A DNA stretch of 64,000 bases. It comes from Kalaharituber pfeilii. Its lineage: Eukaryota > Ascomycota > Pezizomycetes > Pezizales > Pezizaceae. Positions 11,190 to 19,450 of this stretch are shown in pieces. The position numbers were made by a program, and so were the translations under genes. Below the pieces are notes generated by a model. The model was not told where the DNA came from and made no database searches. It worked only from the letters and a program-made list of their open reading frames with translations. The number at the start of each line of letters is the position of its first letter. Within the stretch, counting starts at the first letter, position 1. The DNA lies in contig WHUZ01000026.1 of assembly GCA_015179045.1 (NCBI GenBank), positions 620,001-684,000 of the forward strand, read 5' to 3'.

Positions 11190-11950
11190 ATCACTCTATT
11201 GACCCCCATAATATGATCAAACTGGCTATACTTCCTCATCATGGGTAATAGAGTATACATCAAGATGAGTAAGATCTCAGGTAGGATCAGACACTTGGCA
11301 GCTCAAAGTATGTCTAGCATAGGATTTGGTATAAACAAAATTGGTCACTACACAAATCTTAAAAATTGGCCTAATGAATATGCAGATCATAATTCCATTT
11401 ATTCTACCATTCTCTGGCTTCAATTTGAGCCCACTTGAAGGCTATTTGCACTTACAGGAACTTCCTGTTGTGGCATCTGGAAAATGCACAATATTTTAGT
11501 TGCGCGCAATATTTTGGTACAGGAACATACAGTGCTATGTTGTAGATCTCAAGCTTTGACTAAACATGTATTGCAATATAGCACTTGTCACTATTGCATG
11601 AGCAGATGGAGCGTTGCAAAGAGTGGGTATTTGCTGGGGAGTACTGCGGGGGCTATTTTACAAGGTACAAAATCGATACAATTGTAGATGCTACAGATGT
11701 AGCATTTCTCGCTTTTTTTCTTTCAAATTGAGAATCAGTGCAGTCAATATAGTCTATAACTAATTCATTGTATATACCAGTGCCATATACTGCGAGATAT
11801 TGCCTGCATTCGGTTGTGGGGGGGATGCCAAGTTGCCTGGCGTTACATCGCTACATAGTAGTACTATAGCGGGGCCTAGCCTTGGCTCCAGAATGCAACT
11901 TGGCCTGTCAGCCTTGGCATCGCTGTCGACACTTGAACGACCGTTCAATT
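11190..11950. mobile_element. Relic related to the right half of the pogo-like element, unit 2
   Basis: About 11515-11810 aligns by eye with 34900-35250 of the pogo-like transposon: GAACATACAGTGCTATGTTG against GAACATGCGTACAGTGCCATG, then TAGATCTCAAGCTTT, TTTCAAATTGAGAATCAGTG and ATATTGCCTGCATTCGG have counterparts in the same order. No inverted repeats or target duplication are visible at the ends. The segment lies directly upstream of beta-trefoil copy 2 and is also in unit 3, so it predates their duplication. Confidence 0.6.
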
Positions 11951-12071
11951 AAGAGCATTTAAGGCGCATCAGTATCCTTTTTTAATTTTTCCACTCATTG
12001 ACCCATCCAATAGTACAAACCATAAGCACTTTATTCGCCCGTTTAAATCTACTTTCAATACCCTCTTTAAA

Positions 12072-13117
12072 ATGTCTGCAAGTGCCAATATCACAGACAA
12101 CATGGCTCGGGGCTGCACAGAAGTTTTGCAACGTGATCGGGACTTGATGGACGCAGATGATTACCTGACTGATACCAAGCTTGACAGTTTATGGGACTGG
12201 TACTGTGCTGCGAACCGGCAGAAGATGGATCCACAAATGATTTTTGTAAAGCTTGTGAACTCGGTAAATCATGGTCTGACTGTAGGTCTCGGAGCTGTTA
12301 CTGATAAGACATTTAGACCCGAAAACCTTATGGAGATAGCCTCTTGCACTCACGTGGCCTGTTCAGTCCAGGCACCACTCGCTACACACCAAGTGAATGT
12401 ACGACAACTGAAGACATCGCTGAGGGGCAACAACCATCACATGAAGGCGAGGGCAAATCTGCCACACAAGCACTACATACAGACCTTACGCTTGCATTGG
12501 ATTCATTGCAAACAAAGCAAATAATCGTAAATCAACTCCAGGACCGCATCAAAGCTATGGATCAAGCGCAGCAGGAATATGAACAGAAAGTACAAGATGA
12601 GAAAAAGAAATTGGAGCTGGATCTTGAAACAATCAGAGCAGAGTATGAGCAGCATCACAGCCCTACGCCAATACGTGTAGCAATCAAAGTAGCAAACAGC
12701 AAGGATGAGAGGTTCATTCAGATAGAAAACGGCCAGGCGCGGGTTCATGTAGCCCCATCTATTGGAACTACTACTAGTATCAGTGCACAGGAGACTTTCG
12801 AACTTTTGCGGCATCCGAGCGGCATGGTTTCCTTCAAGCCTATCTCCTACCCGAATACATATCTAAGTGCCGATGCATCTAAAGTTTGCAAATGGGTGAA
12901 TAATCCTGGGGGGTCTGTCGGTTGCAGCAATAGTTGTGGCAGTGCGGAGAAGTTTTGGATTCATCGGGCATTTGATGCCAAAGTGGGGATTGAGCTTGTG
13001 GATTTCCGGGACCGTTTCCTCTGTGTGCATGGTGACGCAGTTCGAGTACAGGGTTATAAGTGTGTATCGGAGTTATTTTATCTTGTGTGGGTTCCTCACC
13101 ATAACCCTAATAGATGA
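12072..13117 (+). CDS. Coiled-coil plus fascin-like beta-trefoil protein, copy 2
   Basis: Exons 12072-12263 and 12317-13117 (330 aa) with a 53-nt intron, GTAAAT...GACATTTAG, and a CTGAT branch-like word 15 nt before the acceptor. The first exon is nearly identical to the other copies. The coiled coil is unchanged in pattern (IKAMDQAQQEYEQKVQDEK). In the beta-trefoil, substitutions cluster in likely loops: the stretch after RVHVA is PSIGTTTS, and the terminal turn reads CVHGDAVRVQGYKC in place of SVYDNTIRLQGFKT. The protein ends shortly after VPHHNP with NR. No signal peptide or membrane segment. The gene is intact; the upstream region is derived in part from a pogo-like element. Confidence 0.82.
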
Positions 13118-13129
13118 GATGTTTGGTTG

Positions 13130-13462
13130 AGTAAGCAGCCAAATCAGCAGGTGAGAATTTTCCGTGGATTGTGACAAAACTCAACTGGTCAACTATAACA
13201 AGGATATTGTTCAGGATTATGCATGGCCTTGCCTCGGAACTGTATGATATTTCTTAAAAAACTGTGGAATCATTGCACCCGTACAATCGTTTCTTACCTT
13301 GTAGCTTTTCATTGCTTAACAATGTCTACAATTGAACTGTTACGATAACTTCATCGAATCTACATTAGACCCTTTTTGTCCAATGTTTTCCCTCGCCGCA
13401 GATAAGGAGGCGATGGAGAGGGCTCGGACTGCAGGTTATGTGAGGCAGCGAATGAGGAGGCG
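13130..13462 (+). other. Conserved 3' block of unit 2 (first part)
   Basis: This corresponds to 9715-10060 of unit 1 (GGATATTGTTCAGGATTATG, CACCCGTACAATCGTTTCTT, AGATAAGGAGGCGATGGAGA). It is the empty-site reference for the two short LINE tails of unit 3. It ends at AGGCG where the solo LTR inserted. Confidence 0.7.
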
Positions 13463-14233
13463 TGTAACAATCCAACCCAGACCCCTCGCCCAAGACCCTC
13501 CAGCTCCGGTCCTATACTGGCAACCAACATACGACTCGCCAGTACTCGTACACGTGCAGCTGACCCTGACACCCTTGCAATTCGCCGCACTCCTTCTAGC
13601 ACTCCGATATATATCCCTGCACCTGTGAGCACGCTTAAGCGACATGGCCGCCAGCATCCCGGTCATCGCTTAACAGCCCGAACCCGAAGAACCTGCCAGA
13701 ACCTGCTAGAAGAACCCGGATCCCCAGAACCCGCCGGAAAGCCGCAGAACCCGCCGGAAAGCCGTAGAACCTGCCGGAAGCCATAGAACCTGCCGGAAAG
13801 CCGTAGAATCTGCTGGAAACAGGTATCGCCGAGCTTATTCCCTGGTATTCCTGACGCTTCTACCCGCTTCCAGTCATTTCCCTGGCCATCCATGTACTTC
13901 CTGTCATTTCCTTTGTTTTCCATGTACTTCTAGTCGCTTCTCGGTTTTCCATGTACTTCGTTTGTTTGCTTGTTTGCTTGTTTGCTTGTTTGCCTGGATT
14001 TCCCACCGAGGGTTTTCTATAAAGAGGCCCTCCTCCCTCCTCCCTCTTGCTTGTCCACGCAACAACTTGTATCCTACTCAAGTTGTGTATTTAGCTTTTA
14101 ATACATCTACCTCTCGATATCATATAGCTCCGACCGCCTCTGCCTCCGTTCCACTGTGAAATCGCCTCGGCGCCCGCCGCCCACCCCGTACCCAGATCTT
14201 GTACCTTGACCTGACCCGGACCCGTTCATCACA
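13463..14233. mobile_element. Solo LTR, 771 bp, 5-bp target duplication
   Basis: It begins TGTAACAATCCAACCCAG and ends CCCGTTCATCACA, flanked by AGGCG at 13458-13462 and 14234-14238. Unit 1 reads GAGGAGGCGGCCCACTAG uninterrupted, the empty site. Inside are a TATAAA box at about 14018, degenerate repeats of about 20-27 bp built on CAGAACCTGCCGGAAAGCC (13690-13830), and a GTTTGCTT repeat (13955-13990). The 5-bp duplication and TG...CA-like ends are those of Ty1/copia or Ty3/gypsy LTRs; I cannot tell which. Confidence 0.88.
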
Positions 14234-14238
14234 AGGCG

Positions 14239-14682
14239 GCCCACTAGTGCCGTGGATTGCAAAGCCCGAGGGCCCGTGGATGCCGTGAGAGGAGCTCTTG
14301 GGAAAGCCCGTGCCAAAAGTGGAAGCGGACAGAATCAAGAAGTTTGGCGAGCAGAGACCTTGTGAGGAAGGGCCATATGTCGTAGGGATGGAGATCGTGA
14401 TTGACATGGGCAAGGACATGACTTTCTCTTTCCTTATCGATTTAACCGGGAGGACGCAGTTAGCATTATGTTCTTTTCCTTATTCACTTACTTTTCCAAT
14501 TATTCCCGTTGTACCTAACCTCGCTATAGCCCACAGGGGCGGCAAGCGAGTAATGATATTTTAGGAAAAAAAATGGAGATCGTGAATTTCCCCTATGCTT
14601 GTCGATGAAAAGAAGCTTACATTGAAAGCTTGTGTAGTACGTGCAGTACAACTTGAAGAATATCTCGGCTCCAGGCCATGTG
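14239..14682 (+). pseudogene. Decayed second ORF of unit 2, split by a LINE
   Basis: From 14293 the frame reads ELLGKPVPKVEADRIKKFGE, then QRPCEEGPYVVGMEIV; skipping the LINE it continues NFPYACR to a stop. Further on LKACVVRAVQLEEYL is open in another frame. The composition is protein-like, and the same stretch occurs frameshifted in units 1 and 3. I do not recognise the family. Confidence 0.45.
14401..14572 (+). mobile_element. 5'-truncated LINE, 172 bp, with target duplication
   Basis: It ends CTCGCTATAGCCCACAGGGG, CGGCAAGCGAGTAATGATATT and a short A-rich tail. The word ATGGAGATCGTGA flanks it (14388-14400 and 14573-14585). Unit 1 (10216-10230) has a single GATGGAGATCGCGA, so it is the empty site. 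Confidence 0.9.
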
Positions 14683-14999
14683 GCATGACGCTGGGCTGAT
14701 AGTTGTGGTAGATTTGTGACAGGTGAAGAGGAGGAAAGCTCTTAACAATATGAGCTATCATGCATATTCAGTCATACCCCTCGGGGGGCATCCAAGCAAT
14801 GGGGAAAAAATATATATATCGAGTTATTCAGAGCTAAGCTAAGCTAAACGGTCAACAATTCATTCGGGAATTTTGAACGGTCTAATGGGGGTCAAATGAT
14901 TTGAATACATGGGCTCTATATTGCGACTCTTCAAAAGTTGCCAAATAAGGCACAGTTTGAAATAACGGTCTAATTATGGAGTCTTAATTATTCTATTGA

Positions 15000-15660
15000 C
15001 CCCCATAACATCACCAAACTGGCTATACCTTCTCATCATAGGTGATAGAGTATACATCAAGATGAATAAGATCTCAGGTAGGATCAGACACTTGGCAGCT
15101 CAAAGTATGTCTAGCATAGGATTTGGTATAAACAAAATTGGTCACTACACATATCTTAAAAATTGGCATTAATGAATATGCAGAACATAATTCCATTTAT
15201 TCTACCATTCTCTGGCTTCAATTTGAGCCCACTTGAAGACTATTTGCACTTACAGGAACTTCCTGTTGTCGCATTGCGCGCAATATTTTGGTACAGGAAC
15301 ATACAGTGCTATGTTGTAGATCTTAAGCAAACATGTATTGCAATATAGCACTTGTCACTATTGCATAAGCAGATGGAGCGTTGCAAAGAGTGGGTACTTG
15401 CTGGGGAGTACTGGGGGGGTTATTTTACAAGGTACAAAATCGATACAATTGTAGATGCTACGGATGTAGCATTTCTCGCTTTTTTTCTTTCAAATTGAGA
15501 ATCAGTGCAGTCAATATAGTCTATAACTAATTCATTGTATATACCGGTGCCATATACTGCGAGATATTGCCTGCATTCGGTGGTGGGGGGGGATGCCAAG
15601 TTGCCTAGCGTTACATCGTTATCTACTTGATACAGCCTTGGCTCCAGAATGCAACCAGAC
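15000..15660. mobile_element. Relic related to the right half of the pogo-like element, unit 3
   Basis: This is the same segment as 11190-11950, with small deletions (for example around 15270 and 15330). It sits directly upstream of beta-trefoil copy 3, and the last about 150 bp before the ATG are shared with unit 2. Confidence 0.55.
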
Positions 15661-15836
15661 TAGCTTGGCCTGTCAGCCTTGGCATCGCTGTCGACACTTG
15701 AACGACCGCCAATTAAGAGCATTCAAGGCGCATCGGTACTCTAATTTAATTTTTCCACCCATTAACCCATTTAATAGTACAAACCATAAGCGCTTTATTC
15801 GACCATTTAAATCTACTTCGAAGACCCCCTTTAGAA

Positions 15837-16894
15837 ATGTCAGCAAGTGCCATCATCACAGGCAACATGGCTTGGGGCTGCACAGAAGTTTTGCAACGTG
15901 ATCGGGACTTGATGGACGCAGATGACTACCTGACTGATACCAAGCTTGACAGTTTATGGGACTGGTACTGTGCTGCGAACCGGCAGAAGATGGATCCACA
16001 AATGATTTTTGTAAAGCTTGTGAACTCGGTAAATCATGGTCTGACTGTAGGTCTCGGAGCTGTTACTGATAAGACAGTTAGGCCCGAAAACCTTATCGAG
16101 ATAGCCTCTTGCACGCACGTGGCCAGTTCACTCCAGGCACCACTCGCTACACACCAAGTGAATGTACGACAACTGAAGACATCGCTGAGGGGCAACAACC
16201 ATCACATGAAGGCGAGGACAAATCTGCCATACAAGCACTACATACAGACCTTACAATCACCTTGGATTCATTGCAAACAAAGCAAATGATCATAAATCAA
16301 CTTCAGGACCACATCAGAGCTATGGATCAAGAGCAGCAGGAATATGAACGGAAAGTACAAGGCGAGAAACAGAAATTGGAGCTGGATCTCAAGACAATCA
16401 GAGCAGAGCATGAGCAGTGCCCCAATCTTGCCCGAATACGTGTAGCAATCAAGGCAGCACACAGCAATCAGAGGTTCATCCAGATTCTCAGGGGCCGGCC
16501 GCGGGTTCACGTGGCCCCATCTAGTGGACCTCCTACTAGTATTAGTGTACTGGAGACTTTCGAACTTTTGCGACATCCGAACGGCATGGTTTCCTTCAAG
16601 CCTACCTCCTACCCAAATACATATCTAAGCGCTGATGCATCTAAGGTTCGCAACGGGGTGAATAATCCTGGGGGGACCGTCAGTTGCAGCAATAGTTGTG
16701 GCAGTGCGGAGAAGTTTTGGATTCATCGGGCATTTGATGCCAAAGTGGGGATTGAGCTCGTAGATTTCCAGGGGCGTTTCCTCAGTGTGGATAATGATGA
16801 AGTTTGTGTGCAGGGTTTTAAGTCTCCCCCCGAGCTATTTTATCTTGTGTGGGTTCCTCGCCATAGCCCCGACCATATAAAATGTTTCGGTTAA
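15837..16894 (+). CDS. Coiled-coil plus fascin-like beta-trefoil protein, copy 3
   Basis: Exons 15837-16028 and 16082-16894 (334 aa) with a 53-nt intron (GTAAAT...CAGTTAG) at the same place and phase as in the other copies. The N-terminal exon is conserved (ITGNMAWGCTEVLQRDRDLM). The coiled coil is slightly changed (IRAMDQEQQEYERKVQGEK). The beta-trefoil is the most divergent of the three: RIRVAIKAAHSNQRFIQIL near the start and SVDNDEVCVQGFKSPPELF near the end, but the core (NTYLSADASKV, SAEKFWIHRAFD, IELVDFQGRFLSV) is kept. The protein ends HSPDHIKCFG. The gene is intact; just past its stop are two very short LINE insertions. Confidence 0.82.
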
Positions 16895-16928
16895 GTATGT
16901 GACAAATTCAGCAGGCGAGAATTGGCAG

Positions 16929-16985
16929 ATTTTTTTTTTTTTTTTTTAATATCATTAATCACTTGCCGCCCTAAGGGCTATGGCG
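16929..16985 (-). mobile_element. 57-bp LINE tail (hairpin plus poly(A)) with target duplication
   Basis: T17 followed by ATATCATTAATCACTTGCC and GCCCTAAGGGCTATGGCG, which is the terminal hairpin of the LINE family on the minus strand. ATTGGCAG flanks both sides (16921-16928, 16986-16993). Units 1 and 2 have single, uninterrupted sequence here. Confidence 0.9.
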
Positions 16986-17126
16986 ATTGGCAGTAGATTG
17001 TGAAAATCCCCCCTGGTTAGCTATAAGATTGATTATGCGAGGATTGTGCTCAGGATTATGTATGGCCTTGCCGCCGAACTGACATTTCTTCAATAACTGT
17101 GGGCTCATTGCACCCGTACAATCGTT

Positions 17127-17183
17127 CTTTTTTTAATTATTATTTTTATCATTACTCGCATGCCGCCTATGGGCTATGGCGAG
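17127..17183 (-). mobile_element. 57-bp LINE tail with target duplication
   Basis: CTTTTTTTAATTATTATTTT, ATCATTACTCGCATGCC and GCCTATGGGCTATGGCGAG, bounded by CGTACAATCGTT at 17115-17126 and 17184-17195. Units 1 (9870) and 2 (13276) read CACCCGTACAATCGTTTCTT without the insert. Confidence 0.92.
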
Positions 17184-17274
17184 CGTACAATCGTTTCTTA
17201 CCTTGTAGCTTTTCGTTATTTAACAATGTCTTCAAATTGAACTGTTACGATAACCTCACAGAACCTACATCAGT

Positions 17275-17492
17275 ATTAAGGGTCGCTCTCGGGTGAGTCG
17301 TAACGAAAAGAAACGGTGTTTGAGTGAAGTATATATCCTGTGCCTATCGAAGAGAAGAGAACAGAAGAAAGAAGATCAGGACAATAGAAAGACCTGCCAC
17401 AACCCCGGCAGCCCAACCACCTCAGGTACCTCCTTCCTCATCCAGTATCCTCATACTCTGCGGTACAATCCGCATTCTCTTTCCGTAACAGT
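17275..17492. mobile_element. About 214-bp unidentified insertion in unit 3
   Basis: Between CTACATCAGT and TTAGACTCC, where units 1 and 2 read straight through (CTACATTAGACCC), unit 3 has about 214 bp more. It begins ATTAAGGGTCGCTCTCGGG and ends TTTCCGTAA, with CAGT on both sides. The right end CCGTAACA resembles the end of the 559-bp LTR, so this may be a damaged LTR fragment. Confidence 0.5.
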
Positions 17493-17949
17493 TAGACTCC
17501 TTATTGAGTGTCGTACCTGTCCAACGTTTCTCCCTCTCCGGAGATAGCGAGGCGACGGACAGGACTTGGACTGCAGGTAATGTCAGGCAGCGGACGAGAC
17601 ACGCCCCACTCGTGTCGTGGTTTGCAAGGGCCGAGGCTCGTCGACATCGTGAGAGGAGTTCATATGAAAGCCTGCGCTAAAGGAGGTGGAAGCAGCAGAA
17701 TCAAGGCGTTTGCGGAGCAGCGGCCCTGTGGGGAAGCACCATGCTGTCGTAGGGGGGGAGATCTTGAAAAGAAACTTACACTGAAACCTTGTGTAGTACG
17801 TGGTACAACTGAAAGTATATCTCCGTTCCAGGGCCACGTTGCATGAGGCTGAGCTGATGATTGAGGCAGATTTGTTAAGGAGCAAGAGGAAGAAGAGCTC
17901 CTAACCATTTCAGCCGTACAGGCGGTGAGTTGATTAGAATATGCATATC

Positions 17950-18585
17950 AAGAGGATCAGCTAGGCAGCGGTAGGTAGACCCACGCCGGGTTAGGCGAGC
18001 AAGCTATAGAGGCGGAATTGAAAATTTGCGAGAAGGGCTCAAGCGATGTAGCTCCTATTTGGGTCAAGAGACACAGAGGTATAGAGGAATGGGAATGAGG
18101 AGACGAGGTCCCGAAGGTAAGGGCATACCAACTACTGCAAGAAGGGATGGTCACTGAGGCGGAGATGGGCGCAAATCTAGACTTCAAGAGACAGAGATTC
18201 AAGGACAGGAATAGGCTAGGATTGGCGTATAGGCCATTGCTGAAACTATATTAGGGAAATTGGTACAAGTGCTGGAAGCTCTTGGGCTAAGAGCATGAAA
18301 GTTCAAGATAGCAATGACAGAAGGGCTAAAATGCAGGTGCTGTGTGGAAGAGGAGAAGGAGACATCCCAACATCTGTGGGACAGGTGTGAGTTGTAGAAA
18401 ATAAGATGATCGGAACGAGAAAGGAGAGGGGGTGGGACGCAGTAACATTGGTGAGCGAAAGTAATGCGACGCAAGGGGTGGAAGGTGTCGCCCACAGGTG
18501 ATTGGGCGTAATTCTCGGTTGCTTTCTTAAGTAGGCTTTGTCGCCCTAGCCCATGAGGCGGTATGCGAGTAATTATTTTAAAGAG
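17950..18585 (+). mobile_element. Degenerate LINE 3' half
   Basis: Broken reading frames carry the family's signature words: VKRHRGIEEWE (RNase H motif, normally WIKGHKGIQGNE) at about 18061, RLGLAYRPLLKLY at about 18210, and CRCCVEEEKETSQHLWDRC at about 18330. The terminal hairpin TCGCCCTAGCCCATGAGGCG lies at 18541. Many stops make this one of the older copies. Confidence 0.75.
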
Positions 18586-18755
18586 ACAAATTTACACTAA
18601 CAAAAAAAGCAAATCTGGCTGTTGTTACTACAGTAGAGAGGTAAAAAGTAACGGGGATACTTTATGTAATGCGTGCCTGATCTTTTCTGGGCCGCTTTTT
18701 TTTTTTTTTTTTTTTAGTTTGTGTTTTTAGTATGAATTCTTCTCATTTTACATAC

Positions 18756-18841
18756 CTACTAGCCAGTAAAATATGTATTCGGACAGGGGTACTAAAGCAC
18801 AACATGCGCTATGTCCGAATACATATTTTACTAGCTAGTAG
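18756..18841. repeat. 30-bp near-perfect inverted repeat with 26-bp loop
   Basis: The left arm (18756-18785, CTACTAGCCAGTAAAATATG then TATTCGGACA) and the right arm (18812-18841) are reverse complements with a single mismatch; weaker pairing extends a few bases further out. The loop is 26 bp. It could be a tiny hairpin MITE, a cruciform or a transcribed hairpin. No duplication of the target is evident. Confidence 0.8.
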
Positions 18842-18877
18842 CTACCGGTACTAGCTCTGATATGTTAGGTGCTCCTT

Positions 18878-18923
18878 TTTTTTTTGTTTGAAAATCTTCA
18901 CTCGCATGCCGCCCTGTGGGCAA
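18878..18923 (-). mobile_element. 46-bp LINE tail, truncated inside the hairpin
   Basis: T-rich tail, then CACTCGCATGCCGCCCTGTG and GGCA, flanked by AGGTGCTCCTT at 18867-18877 and 18924-18934. The 5' part of the hairpin (TATGGCGAG on this strand) is missing. Confidence 0.85.
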
Positions 18924-19284
18924 AGGTGCTCCTTATAAGGATTCTATTTTGAATTTATAAAGTGCTCTTGTAGATTGGGTTTTCAATACGTAGGTACATA
19001 TTTACATGTAAGTAGTCTTCGACCACCGAAGTGGCGTTTTATTTGGAATTAAGAATGCAGATGCACAGTAGGAACTCGATCCAGCATATGGTAGACAGGG
19101 AGGGTTTTGTGGGATACCTGTGCATGAAATGTGTTGCAAAGGGAGAAACATCGTGTGGTACGGTTATGATACGTGATTGTCTACTTCGCCCAATGCACCC
19201 GAAGCTTAAGTGGAACTACAGTAGTTTGGTTAAATTAATATGATATAGTGCACTTGAACACACATAGGCGCAGATTTACATTGT

Positions 19285-19450
19285 ACTGTGGTGTAGCAGT
19301 TGAAATGCTAGCACATTGATTCTAGTAGTACCTTCGAGTCCCGCTCCGCCGGAGTAACCGGCTCTCCGTGTTATCTCCGCGCATAATGTAGCGCTAGACC
19401 ATTACCTGGTCTTTTTATGCGAGTACGGTAATGATATTACATTAAAAGGG
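19285..19450 (+). mobile_element. tRNA-derived SINE with a LINE-like tail (candidate)
   Basis: The head has A-box-like TGGTGTAGCAGTTGAAATG and, 33 nt on, B-box-like CCTTCGAGTCCCG, the pol III promoter layout of a tRNA. An unrelated body follows, ending GCGAGTACGGTAATGATATTA before an A-rich tail; this resembles the LINE terminus GCGAGTAATGATATT-A(n). TTACATT occurs near both ends (19274 and 19437) and may be the target duplication. No tRNA cloverleaf could be closed, so it is not a functional tRNA gene. Confidence 0.55.

Larger units (their letters stand above)
10887..14682 (+). repeat. Tandem array, unit 2
   Basis: Runs from GCATGACGCTGAGCTGATAG to the same word at 14683. It holds beta-trefoil copy 2, a solo LTR (13463-14233) and a 172-bp LINE (14401-14572). 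Without these insertions it closely matches unit 3, which suggests that units 2 and 3 separated more recently than unit 1. Confidence 0.85.
14683..17912 (+). repeat. Tandem array, unit 3 and start of a fourth
   Basis: Starts at GCATGACGCTGGGCTGATAG and carries beta-trefoil copy 3. Its 3' block is more diverged than in the other units and holds two 57-bp LINE tails and a 214-bp insert. After GCATGAGGCTGAGCTGATG at 17841 about 70 bp of a fourth unit can be followed, then homology stops, so the array is cut off there. Confidence 0.8.

Noticed and set aside
19288..19355. Functional tRNA gene
   Set aside because: A- and B-box words are present, but the acceptor and anticodon stems cannot be paired.
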